Of a stretch of DNA of 64,000 bases, positions 53,024 through 61,030 are shown in pieces. The stretch comes from Alphaproteobacteria bacterium (GTDB lineage Bacteria > Pseudomonadota > Alphaproteobacteria > Acetobacterales > Acetobacteraceae). The notes beneath the pieces were generated by a model. The model worked only from the letters and a program-made list of their open reading frames with translations. It was not told where the DNA came from and did not search any database. Every line of letters begins with the position of its first letter. The stretch's first letter is position 1. The stretch spans positions 1-64,000 of the forward strand of contig JADZEB010000027.1 of assembly GCA_020850755.1 (NCBI GenBank), read 5' to 3'. The translations under genes were made by a program, and so were the position numbers.

Positions 53024-53788
53024 TTACCCACGCAACGCCCGCTGGATGGCCGTCACCAGCGCATCGCTGGCAAACGGCTTGGCCAGCACCATGCCGGGGG
53101 GCGCCTCGCCGCTCTCCTCGATCAGTTCGGGGTAGCCGGTCACGTAGATCACCGCCGCCGGCAATCGCTCCAGGATCGCCGCCGCCGCCGCCGCGCCCGA
53201 CCCGCCGAGTCCGAGATGGACATCGGCCAGCAACAGGTGGGGCAGGTGCTCGGCCCCGGCTGCCACCGCTTCGGCCTCGGATCCCGCCATGGCGCAGACG
53301 CGGTTGCCGCTTTCCACCACCAGCGCCGCCAGGCAGGCGGCCGCCGCGCCGTCATCCTCGATGATGAGCACCCGGCGCGGCGCCGCGGCCAGCATCGCGG
53401 CACGCGCATCGGCCAGCCTCACGGCGAACTCGGCGCGGCTCATGCCCAGTATGGCCGCCGCCTCGGCCGCGCTGAACCGTTCGAGCGAGACCAGCAGCAG
53501 CGCCGCGCGCTCGACCGGGCTGGTCCCGGCGACCGCCTGGGCCGTGGCATCCTGGCGCTGGACCGCGCGCCGCAGCGCCACCACCCGGCTGCCGACCCAG
53601 GCCCGCCCCACCGCCAGGAACAGGCGGTAGCGCAACGTGGTGCCGGGCGTGTCGGCGATGGCGGCATCGGCGATCGCCTCCATGCTGGAGACGATCAGCA
53701 TGTCGGCTGCATCGGCGCGGCCGATGGCAACGCGGGCGAACCGGCGCAGCGCCGGCAAGAGGGCGGCGATTTCGTCGTACAGCGCCAC
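53024..53788 (-). CDS. phyR: General stress response regulator PhyR
   Basis: 254-residue PhyR. Residues ~1-130 mimic an ECF sigma factor (LYDEIAALLPALRRFARVAI; FSAAEAAAILGMSRAEF) and bind NepR. Residues ~135-250 form a receiver domain (VLIIEDDGAAAACLAALV; phospho-Asp in LLADVHLG; switch Thr in VIYVTGYPEL; Lys in LAKPF). The start is taken as GTG 53788, with AGGAGAGG 10 nt upstream; frames further upstream give no PhyR-like sequence. It lies 205 bp upstream of nepR on the same strand. No histidine kinase gene is adjacent. Confidence 0.93.
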   Translation of the reverse strand: MALYDEIAALLPALRRFARVAIGRADAADMLIVSSMEAIADAAIADTPGTTLRYRLFLAVGRAWVGSRVVALRRAVQRQDATAQAVAGTSPVERAALLLVSLERFSAAEAAAILGMSRAEFAVRLADARAAMLAAAPRRVLIIEDDGAAAACLAALVVESGNRVCAMAGSEAEAVAAGAEHLPHLLLADVHLGLGGSGAAAAAAILERLPAAVIYVTGYPELIEESGEAPPGMVLAKPFASDALVTAIQRALRG

Positions 53789-53946
53789 GAACGGGAAGCC
53801 TCTCCTGCGGCCGGCTATCCTGCCTGCATCGTGCGGGGGCCGGGATGGGATTGCAACATTGGCGCAACGAGGCCGGATGCTCAACCGGTTGCGGCGGCGG
53901 GACCGGCAAGAGGGGCGCGGCGGGCGGGTGCGCCCCTGGCCGAGGA

Positions 53947-54711
53947 CTATTGCCGCAGGCCGCGCTGGATCATGTCGGCGAGCAGCCTCGCCATGCAGCC
54001 ATGCACCTGGTCGACGATCCGCTCGCGTTCGGAGCGGCGGGCGCGTTCGAGGTCGATCTGCTCGCTCTCGGCCCAGTGGCGCATCAGGTCGAAACGGCGG
54101 AAGACGATCACATCCTCCTGCGTGGCGACACGGCGGAAGGCGCGCAGATAGGGCGCGTAGTCGACATTGGCGCGCACGAAGCGCGAGAACTGCATGTCCA
54201 TCAGCATCGTGTCCGCGCCGCGCACGCGCAGGCGCAGGATGCCGGTGCTGAGGGCGTTGGCGAACTGGTCGGGATCGACATTCGACACGGCATCGACCGT
54301 GCCGCTCTGCCAGATGACGAGATCGACCGGGTTGGTGGCAACCTCGGCGTCGATCAGCTCCAGCATCTGCTCGGCCTGCAGCCCGCGCCCGCCGCGGGCC
54401 GCGACCTTCACCTCGGCGCGCGGCAGGCGCCGGCGCAGCTCGGCCTCGAGCCGGGCGGGATAGGCCGCCTCGGGCGCCGAGGCACCGGCGCCCAGCGCCG
54501 AGGCCGTGCCCACCACCAGCACGCGCAGGCGATTGTCCCGCTGTAGGGCGGCGCTGGCCAGCGGCAAGGGCGAATCGTCACTGGTCAGTTCGCCCGGCAC
54601 GGCGCAGATATCACCGTTCTGCGCGAGCGCGGGCGTGCTCGCGCCGACACCCGCGAGCAGGGCCAGCGCGCACAGCGCGGCGCGCGCCAGCAGGGGGCTG
54701 GCCCTGGTCAT
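53947..54711 (-). CDS. Secreted SGNH-type hydrolase
   Basis: 254-residue exported protein. Signal peptide residues ~1-30 (LLARAALCALALLAGVGAS, ending ALAQ). The SGNH block I GDS is altered: VLVVGTASALGAGAS, Thr-Ala replacing Asp before the putative nucleophile Ser. Block III is LVIWQSGTVDAV, and block V is a D-x-x-H as IVDQVHGCMARL near the C-terminus. Probable esterase or acyl-transfer partner in the periplasm. Its start overlaps the opgC stop by ATGA, so they are coupled and likely act on the same glycan. Confidence 0.82.
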   Translation of the reverse strand: MTRASPLLARAALCALALLAGVGASTPALAQNGDICAVPGELTSDDSPLPLASAALQRDNRLRVLVVGTASALGAGASAPEAAYPARLEAELRRRLPRAEVKVAARGGRGLQAEQMLELIDAEVATNPVDLVIWQSGTVDAVSNVDPDQFANALSTGILRLRVRGADTMLMDMQFSRFVRANVDYAPYLRAFRRVATQEDVIVFRRFDLMRHWAESEQIDLERARRSERERIVDQVHGCMARLLADMIQRGLRQ

Positions 54712-55940
54712 GGCGCCGCGCCGCTGGCCGGGCTCGCGCCCGGCCGGCCCTCGCCCTCGACGGCAACGGCAACGGCCATCGCGGCGGGCGACGGCGAGCC
54801 CGGCAACGCGCCCCCGCCGCCGGCCTGCCGCGCGCGGCCGGTCGAATCGAACCAGGCTGACAGAGCTGCGACCCCCACCTGCAAGCCGAACCCCACGGCA
54901 TTGACCAGCATCTGCGTGGCCGGGCTGGCACTGAAGTGCCCGAATACCAGACGGCCAGCATAGGACAGGAATATGCCCAAGCAAAAGACAGGAAGCGCAT
55001 GCTGGCCGGCCAGCGCCAGCGGGCTGGCCGCGGCCGTGCGCAGCCAGGCGGCGTCACGCGGCACATAGCGGGCGGTCAGGTAGGCGAGCGAGAGGAAGTG
55101 CAGCAGCCGCTTGGGGCCGAGATTCGACTTCTCCTCCCGGAACAGGAAGGCGGCCACGCGGCGCGGCACCATCGCCGCCAGATCGTCCACCTGCCAGGCC
55201 AGCATGGCGAAGAAGGCGAACACGACATAGGCGATCGCGGCCAGCCGCAGCCAGCGCAGATCGGGCAGCCAGCGCGCCCGCGCCTCCGGCCCGGCATGGC
55301 CAAGCACGACGCCGAACAGGAACAGCACCTGCCAGGCCAGGGGATTGAAGAACCACCGTCCCCCGCCGAAGGCCGGGACATGCAGGTTCGCCACCGTGAC
55401 ATAGGCATAAAGCGCGCCCGACAGCAGCATCAGCACAAGCGGCCGCTCGACCAGGGGCAGGACCAGCACGAGGATCAGCATCACGACGATGTAGAGCGGC
55501 AGGATGTTCATGAAGGCCGGCTGGAAATACAGCGTCAGCGCGTGCAGGATCGCGACATCGGCCTGTTGCAGGAAGGCCGCCACCTCCATCTCGTCGATAT
55601 AGGTCGCGGCATCCAGCACGCGCGCGCTGTAGGCCACCTGCGCGGTGAACAGCACGAACAGGAAGATGTGCGCGACATAGAGCGTCCAGACACGCTTGAG
55701 CACATGCGCGCCGGCCACCAGCCAGCCCTGGCGGAGATAGCGCCTTCCATAGGCCATCCCGGCCGAGAAGCCGGCCAGGAAGATGAACATCTCGGTCGCG
55801 TCGCTGTAGCCGAAATTGTGCAGCGTCAGCGCGGCGAGAATGTTGTAGGGAATGTGGTCGACGAAGATGAACGCAAGCGCGAGTCCGCGGAAAACGTCCA
55901 CGCGCAGATCACGGTCGGTGCGGACGAATTGGCGCAGCAT
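54708..55940 (-). CDS. opgC: OpgC-family membrane acyltransferase
   Basis: 410-residue polytopic protein of the OpgC family, which succinylates or acylates periplasmic glucans. Begins with the acyltransferase-3-like signature RTDRDLRVDVFRGLALAFIF, then DHIPYNILAALTLHNFGYSD with the catalytic-type His, and about ten membrane helices. The tail after residue ~375 is Gly/Ala/Pro-rich. The ATG at 55940 starts just before the family domain; a TTG at 56006 is a weaker option. Divergent from the TPR-methyltransferase at 56089. Confidence 0.87.
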   Translation of the reverse strand: MLRQFVRTDRDLRVDVFRGLALAFIFVDHIPYNILAALTLHNFGYSDATEMFIFLAGFSAGMAYGRRYLRQGWLVAGAHVLKRVWTLYVAHIFLFVLFTAQVAYSARVLDAATYIDEMEVAAFLQQADVAILHALTLYFQPAFMNILPLYIVVMLILVLVLPLVERPLVLMLLSGALYAYVTVANLHVPAFGGGRWFFNPLAWQVLFLFGVVLGHAGPEARARWLPDLRWLRLAAIAYVVFAFFAMLAWQVDDLAAMVPRRVAAFLFREEKSNLGPKRLLHFLSLAYLTARYVPRDAAWLRTAAASPLALAGQHALPVFCLGIFLSYAGRLVFGHFSASPATQMLVNAVGFGLQVGVAALSAWFDSTGRARQAGGGGALPGSPSPAAMAVAVAVEGEGRPGASPASGAAP

Positions 55941-56088
55941 GGGACTGGGTCCAGCGACGGGCGGCCGGGCGCGGCGCGTTGCAGCCACCCCCGGTTCGGA
56001 CGACAATAGCAGATGGAGCGGGCGGCCACTGTTGCAACCTGTGTGACCTCTTGTAACGAAGTGAAGATGGAAGGGGCGGCGAGCAGAG

Positions 56089-57312
56089 ATGGCACAAGAC
56101 CTTCGCGCGAAGATCGAGGAGGGGCTGGCGCACCAGCGTGCCGGCCGGCTGGACGAGGCCGAGGCGATCTATCGCGCCGTGCTGGCCGAGAACCGCGACG
56201 AGCCCAACGCCGCCAACCTGCTGGGCACGATCGCGCTGGCCAAGGGCCACCATGACGCCGCCGTGCGCCTGGCCGCCCATGCCTTCAAGCTCCGGCCCGA
56301 CAGCGCCCTGTTCGCGGGCAATCTCGGCGCTGCCCTGGCCGCCGCCGGGCACCCCGACAAGGCGGCGCAGATGCTGGCCGGCGCCGTGCGCGGCCGCCCG
56401 GACGATCCCCTGATCCGGCGCAACCTCGGCACCGCGCTGAGCCGGCTCGGCCGCACCGAGGAGGCGCTCGAGCATCTCGACCGTGCCGCCACCCTGGCCC
56501 CCGACCTGGCCGAGAACCATCTCGGCCGGGCCTATGTCCTCAAGGATCTCGGCCGGCGCAGCGAGGCGCTGGCCGCGGTCGAGCGCACGCTTGCCGCGCC
56601 CTCCGCCGCGCCCGCCACCCGCGCCCAGGCCGAATTCCTGCGCGCCGCCCTGTCGCCCGAGCAGGGCGCGCCCGCGCGCGCGCCGGCAAGCTATGTCAAG
56701 GAGCTGTTCGACGTCACCGCCGCGCGCTTCGATGCCGAGCTCGAAAGCCTGGGCTACCAGACCCCCGACCTGATGGCCGCCATGCTGGCCGAGACGCTGG
56801 GCGCGCCGGCCGGCAGGCTGTCGGTGCTCGATCTCGGCTGCGGCACCGGCCTGTCTGGTCTGGCGCTGCGTGCCTTCGCGGCCAATCTGGTCGGGCTCGA
56901 CCTCTCGCCACGCATGCTCGCCGCCGCCAAGGCGCGCGGCTGCTACGACATGCTGCTGGAAGGCGACCTGCTAGACCTGCTGCCGACCATGCCGGCGGAA
57001 TCCTTCGATCTCGTCGCGGCGGCCGATGTGCTGAACTATCTCGGCGATCTCTATCCCGCGCTGGCGGCGATCGCGCGGCGGCTGAAGCCGGGCGGCAGCC
57101 TGATCTTCTCGACCGAGGCGACCGAAGGGGCCGGCGCCGGCCCGGCCGGCTACGCGCTGGGCGAGGGATTGCGGTTCCGCCACGATCCCGCCCATGTCGC
57201 CGAACTCGCCGCCGATGCCGGCTTCGAGCTGAAGGCGCGCAAGCGCGTCGTGCTGCGCCGCGAGGGCAGCGTCGCGGTAGAGGGCGATCTGCACCTGTTC
57301 ACGCTGCTCTAG
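56089..57312 (+). CDS. TPR-repeat protein with SAM methyltransferase domain (second copy)
   Basis: 407-residue paralogue of the protein at 5177-6718, with fewer TPR units (about four, residues ~5-160: LAHQRAGRLDEAEAIYRAVL and so on). The same linker is present as KELFDVTAARFDAELESLGY, and the methyltransferase (~235-405) has motif I VLDLGCGTGLSGLALRAF and VGLDLSPRML. It converges on fliJ: the two genes share one CTAG (57309-57312) as stop codon on both strands. GGAAGGGG lies upstream. Association with flagellar genes at both loci suggests flagellar or cell-surface targets; substrate unknown. Confidence 0.85.
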   Translation: MAQDLRAKIEEGLAHQRAGRLDEAEAIYRAVLAENRDEPNAANLLGTIALAKGHHDAAVRLAAHAFKLRPDSALFAGNLGAALAAAGHPDKAAQMLAGAVRGRPDDPLIRRNLGTALSRLGRTEEALEHLDRAATLAPDLAENHLGRAYVLKDLGRRSEALAAVERTLAAPSAAPATRAQAEFLRAALSPEQGAPARAPASYVKELFDVTAARFDAELESLGYQTPDLMAAMLAETLGAPAGRLSVLDLGCGTGLSGLALRAFAANLVGLDLSPRMLAAAKARGCYDMLLEGDLLDLLPTMPAESFDLVAAADVLNYLGDLYPALAAIARRLKPGGSLIFSTEATEGAGAGPAGYALGEGLRFRHDPAHVAELAADAGFELKARKRVVLRREGSVAVEGDLHLFTLL

Positions 57313-57839
57313 CCCTCGGCCCGGTCCGGGTCGGATACGGCCGCCTCGCCTGCGCCGTAGCGGTGCTGGGCGCGGTCATCGGCCTCGGCCTGGACGCGGC
57401 GGGCCTGGCGCAGCAGGAGCGCGCGACGGCGTGCCGCCAGCACGGCCTCGGCCGCGCGTAGGGTCCCTTGCGTCTCGGCCATGGCGGCGCGGGCGGTATC
57501 CTCCTCCGCCGCGGTTCGCGAGACCTCTGCCGCACGCTGCGCGCACTGCGCCTGCCCGCGCGGCAGCCAGGCCGCGAAAGCGGCCGCCGCCAGCACATCG
57601 CCCGCCTGCCCGGCGCCCGCCTGCCCGGCGCCCGCCTGCCCGGCGCCCGCCTGCCCGGCACCGAGCGCCGCCCCCGCCTCGGCCGACAGCGCCGCCTCGG
57701 CCGCCGCGCGCGCAACCGCGGCGCGGTCGCTTGCGGCAATCGCGTGGGCGAGCGCACGTCGCGCCTCGGCGCGGTCGAGGCGGCGCAAGCGTACCAGCGC
57801 GGCAAGCCCGTCCCCGCGCTTCCCGCTGCGCCTAGACAC
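57309..57839 (-). CDS. fliJ: Flagellar export protein FliJ-like
   Basis: 176-residue Arg/Ala/Gln-rich protein, predicted as one long coiled coil. The frame begins with a GTG overlapping the fliI stop (GTGTCTAG), giving the FliJ-like start LAALVRLRRLDRAEARRAL. Conservation is low, as usual for FliJ; the call rests on coiled-coil nature and position after fliI. Residues ~60-80 are four copies of GAGQA encoded by a 15-bp minisatellite, which interrupts the coil. The stop shares a CTAG with the convergent TPR-methyltransferase gene. Confidence 0.75.
   Translation of the reverse strand: MSRRSGKRGDGLAALVRLRRLDRAEARRALAHAIAASDRAAVARAAAEAALSAEAGAALGAGQAGAGQAGAGQAGAGQAGDVLAAAAFAAWLPRGQAQCAQRAAEVSRTAAEEDTARAAMAETQGTLRAAEAVLAARRRALLLRQARRVQAEADDRAQHRYGAGEAAVSDPDRAEG
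57601..57660 (-). repeat. 15-bp coding minisatellite in fliJ
   Basis: Four tandem 15-bp units CCCGCCTGCCCGGCG (the last with one change), in frame, encoding repeated Ala-Gly-Gln-Ala-Gly on the minus strand. Since 15 is a multiple of 3, unit changes keep frame but alter protein length. Confidence 0.93.
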
Positions 57840-59292
57840 GCGCCGGCGCCGGCGCGGATGGCGGCGGCGGCGGCGCATCGGCCTCGGCCAAAATCGCGCG
57901 CAGGGCAGAGAAGGTCTCGACCGAGCGGGCGCGGCGCTCGCGCGACTGCACCACCAGCGCCTCGATACGCGGGGCTAGGCGCATCGCCTCGTCCACCGCC
58001 CGGTCGGTGCCGGCGCGATAGGCGCCAAGGCGCACCATCTCGGCCATGTCGGCATGCACGGCCAAGAGGCCGCGCGCGCGCGCCACCGCCGCCGCATCCG
58101 CCGGATCGAGGCAGCCGGGCGCGCTGCGCGAGAGGCTGCGCAACAGATCGACCGCCGGAAAGCGCCCCGCCTCGGCGATGGCGCGGTCGAGCACGACATG
58201 GCCATCGAGGATGCCGCGCACCGCATCGGCGATCGGCTCGTTCATGTCGTCGCCTTCCACCAGCACGGTGAAGAAGGCGGTGATGCTGCCGGCCGGCTTG
58301 CCGTCATCGCGCGCAAGGCCGGGCCCGGCGCGTTCGAGCAGGCGCGGCAACTCGGCGAAGACGCTCGGCGGATAGCCGCGCGTGGCCGGCGGCTCGCCCG
58401 CGGCAAGCCCGATCTCGCGCAAGGCCATGGCGTAGCGCGTGACGCTGTCGAGCAGCAGCAGCACGCGCTGGCCCTGGTCGCGGAAATACTCGGCCGCGGC
58501 GAGCGCGGTTTCCGCCGCCGCGCGGCGCAAGGCGGGTGCCGCATCCGAGGTGGCGCAGACGATGACGCTGCGCTTGAGCCCCTCCGGCCCGAGATCGTCC
58601 TCGATGAATTCGCGCAGTTCGCGCCCGCGCTCGCCCACCAGCCCGAACACGATCACATCGGCGCCGGCATGGCGCGCGAGCATGGCGAGCAGCGTGGACT
58701 TGCCCACGCCCGAGCCGGCGAACAGGCCGAGCCGCTGGCCAAGCCGGCAGGGCGCGACGATGTCGAGCGCGGCGATGCCGAGGTCGAGCCTGGGCCCGAG
58801 GCGCTCGCGCCGCCCGGCCGGCGGGGCGCTGGCGCGCGTCGGGCGCGAGCGCGCGGCCGGCCCGGACGCGAGCGGGCCCTTGCCGTCGATCACGCGCCCG
58901 AGGCCATCGACCACGCGCCCGATCCAGCTCTGCCCGATTGCCAGCCCGGCCGATGCTTCAAGCGCGGCGACGCAGCCCGGTCCGATACCGTCGAGCGGGC
59001 CGAAGGGCAAGGCCAGCGCGCGCCCGTCGCGGAAACCGACGATTTCGGCGGCGAGGGGCTGGCCGGGGCGAACCAGGAGGTTGATGCGCTCGCCTACCGC
59101 AACGGAGTCGGCCAAGCCCACAACCTCTGCGAGCAGGCCGCGCACGGCGGCGACGCGCCCGCGGCGTGCAACCGGACGTATATGAGCGAAGCTGCCTGCC
59201 GCCGCAGCAAGTGGGGCTAATAACGGTCTTGTGCCACTATATGCAGTGGTCGGTGGGTCACTCCGGCGTCCAGCATCATGCCGATTCTCCAT
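57832..59292 (-). CDS. fliI: Flagellar export ATPase FliI
   Basis: 486-residue F1-beta-like ATPase powering flagellar export. Walker A GLFAGSGVGKSTLL (residues ~180-193), Walker B RVLLLLDSVTRYAMALREIG, and the family stretch PPATRGYPPSVFAELPRLLERAG, GSITAFFTVLVEGDDMNEPI. The N-terminal domain (VRGLLAEVVGLADSVAVGER) binds FliH. The ATG at 59292 has GGAGG 10 nt upstream. Slightly longer than average through a Pro-rich C-terminal tail (DAPPPPPSAPAPARV). Divergent from ctrA. Confidence 0.96.
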   Translation of the reverse strand: MENRHDAGRRSDPPTTAYSGTRPLLAPLAAAAGSFAHIRPVARRGRVAAVRGLLAEVVGLADSVAVGERINLLVRPGQPLAAEIVGFRDGRALALPFGPLDGIGPGCVAALEASAGLAIGQSWIGRVVDGLGRVIDGKGPLASGPAARSRPTRASAPPAGRRERLGPRLDLGIAALDIVAPCRLGQRLGLFAGSGVGKSTLLAMLARHAGADVIVFGLVGERGRELREFIEDDLGPEGLKRSVIVCATSDAAPALRRAAAETALAAAEYFRDQGQRVLLLLDSVTRYAMALREIGLAAGEPPATRGYPPSVFAELPRLLERAGPGLARDDGKPAGSITAFFTVLVEGDDMNEPIADAVRGILDGHVVLDRAIAEAGRFPAVDLLRSLSRSAPGCLDPADAAAVARARGLLAVHADMAEMVRLGAYRAGTDRAVDEAMRLAPRIEALVVQSRERRARSVETFSALRAILAEADAPPPPPSAPAPARV

Positions 59293-59354
59293 ATAGTTGT
59301 AGCCTCCACGCCAGCCGATGATCTTAATTCTCTCGGCAAAGCGCGAAGATAGGA

Positions 59355-59382
59355 TTGACATTACGACCTACGATTGTATCTT
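59355..59382 (+). promoter_or_regulatory. Sigma-70-type promoter of ctrA
   Basis: Consensus -35 TTGACA (59355-59360), 16-nt spacer, -10 TATCTT (59377-59382). Predicted start near 59389, leaving a 23-nt leader with GGGGGTG before the ctrA ATG. A TTAA half-site for CtrA lies at ~59333 (CTTAATTC), without a clean second half, so autoregulation is only hinted at. Confidence 0.65.
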
Positions 59383-59411
59383 TACCCGCGACACGGGTGT
59401 TGGGGGTGAAC

Positions 59412-60236
59412 ATGCGCGTTCTTTTGGTTGAAGACGACAGCGTCGTTGCACGAAGCATCGACCTGATGCTGCGCTCGGCGAACATGATCGTGGATCATTC
59501 CGAGAGCGGCGAAGACGCGATCGAGATGGCGCGTCTCTATGACTACGACATCATCATCCTGGACCTGATGCTGCCGGACATGGAGGGCTTCGATGTCGTG
59601 CGCCGGCTGCGCGCCGCGCGCAACGCGACACCGGTGCTGATCCTGTCCGGCCTGGCGCGATCCTCGGCCAAGGTGAAGGGGCTCGGCCTCGGCGCCGACG
59701 ACTTCATCACCAAGCCCTTCGACCGGGCCGAGCTGGTGGCGCGCATCCAGGCGATCGTGCGCCGCGCCAAGGGCTTCAGCCATTCCACCCTGCGCGTCGG
59801 CCCGCTCGAGCTCAACCTCGACAGCCGCGACGTCGCGGTGAACGGCCAGGCCGTGCACCTGACCGGCAAGGAATACCAGGTGCTGGAACTGCTGGTGATG
59901 CGCAAGGGCATCGTGCTGTCGAAGGAAGCCTTCCTAAACCATCTCTATGGTGGCATCGACGAGCCCGAGATCAAGATCATCGACGTGTTCATCTGCAAGC
60001 TGCGCAAGAAGCTGGCCCAGGCCGGCGGCGGCATGCTGATCGGCACGGTTTGGGGCCGCGGCTATGTCCTGCGCGACATGCCCGAGACCGCCAGCACAGG
60101 AGCCTTGCCCGGCACCGGCGCCGGCGCCGCGGCGGCCGAGCGCGAGGCGGCGATCGCCTCCGGCCTGCGGCCGGCGCCGACGCCCACGGGCGCGACGGCG
60201 GCGGGCGCGCTCGAGGGCCTGCGCGCCACCGCGTAG
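59412..60236 (+). CDS. ctrA: Cell-cycle response regulator CtrA, long tail
   Basis: 274-residue OmpR-type master regulator. Receiver: [20 protein letters not shown], phospho-Asp in [14 protein letters not shown], Lys in [13 protein letters not shown]-binding winged helix from ~residue 130: [62 protein letters not shown]; nearly identical to Caulobacter CtrA. In free-living relatives without full cell-cycle control, CtrA mainly drives motility genes, consistent with its neighbours. It has an extra ~45-residue Ala/Pro/Gly tail; the last 175 nt lie antisense to the cheR 3' end. Confidence 0.95.
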   Translation: MRVLLVEDDSVVARSIDLMLRSANMIVDHSESGEDAIEMARLYDYDIIILDLMLPDMEGFDVVRRLRAARNATPVLILSGLARSSAKVKGLGLGADDFITKPFDRAELVARIQAIVRRAKGFSHSTLRVGPLELNLDSRDVAVNGQAVHLTGKEYQVLELLVMRKGIVLSKEAFLNHLYGGIDEPEIKIIDVFICKLRKKLAQAGGGMLIGTVWGRGYVLRDMPETASTGALPGTGAGAAAAEREAAIASGLRPAPTPTGATAAGALEGLRATA

Positions 60237-61030
60237 ACCCCGGCCTCGCCGGCCACGGCCTCCACCGCGGCGGTCAGGCCGATCACCGATTCCGCCCCGC
60301 CAAGATAGAGCGCGCCATCGGGCGCGAGCGCGCGCGCGATCCGCTCCAGCACGCGCGCCTTGGTGGGCTGGTCGAAATAGATCAGCACGTTGCGGCAGAA
60401 GACGATGTCGAAGCGGCCAAGCGGCGCCGGATCGTCGAGCAGGTTCCAGCATCGCGCCTGCACCATCGCGCGCAGCGAATCGGTCACGCGCCAGCGCTCG
60501 CCATCCTTGCGGAACCATTTGATCAGCTTCTGCACCGGCAGGCCGCGCTGCACCTCGAACTGGGTGTAGAGCCCGGCCTGGGTGCGCGCCACCATCTCGC
60601 CGGAGATATCGGTGGCCAGGATCTCGACCGGCCGCCCGCCAAGCGCAGGCGCAAGTTCGGCCATCACGATCGCGATCGAATAGACCTCCTGGCCCGAGGA
60701 ACTGGCCGCCGACCAGATGCGCAGGGGCTGGCTCGGCGCGCGCGCGGCATGCAGCGCCGGCACCGCCATGCGGCGCAGATGCTCGAACGGCTTGGCATCG
60801 CGGAAGAAGAAGGTCTCGTTGGTGGTCATGGCCTCGACCACCGCGGCCATCAGCCCCTCGCTGCCGGGTTGGCCCAGCCGCTCGGCCAGCGCCACGACAT
60901 CGGCGAGCCCCTCGCGCCGCGCGATCGGCGCCAGCCGGCTTTCCACCAGATAGGCCTTGTCCGTGGTCAGCACGAGACCCGAGCGCGCGCGAACCAGGGC
61001 GGCAACGGCAGCGAAGGCGGCGGGGGTCAT
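60062..61030 (-). CDS. cheR: Chemotaxis methyltransferase CheR
   Basis: 322-residue SAM-dependent enzyme that methylates glutamates on chemoreceptors. N-terminal helical domain ([20 protein letters not shown]), then [21 protein letters not shown] site [27 protein letters not shown], and [17 protein letters not shown]. The C-terminal ~45 residues are low-complexity (Ala/Pro/Arg) and lie antisense to the ctrA tail. The start overlaps the cheB stop (ATGA). Confidence 0.95.
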   Translation of the reverse strand: MTPAAFAAVAALVRARSGLVLTTDKAYLVESRLAPIARREGLADVVALAERLGQPGSEGLMAAVVEAMTTNETFFFRDAKPFEHLRRMAVPALHAARAPSQPLRIWSAASSSGQEVYSIAIVMAELAPALGGRPVEILATDISGEMVARTQAGLYTQFEVQRGLPVQKLIKWFRKDGERWRVTDSLRAMVQARCWNLLDDPAPLGRFDIVFCRNVLIYFDQPTKARVLERIARALAPDGALYLGGAESVIGLTAAVEAVAGEAGVYAVARRPSSAPAAVAPVGVGAGRRPEAIAASRSAAAAPAPVPGKAPVLAVSGMSRRT

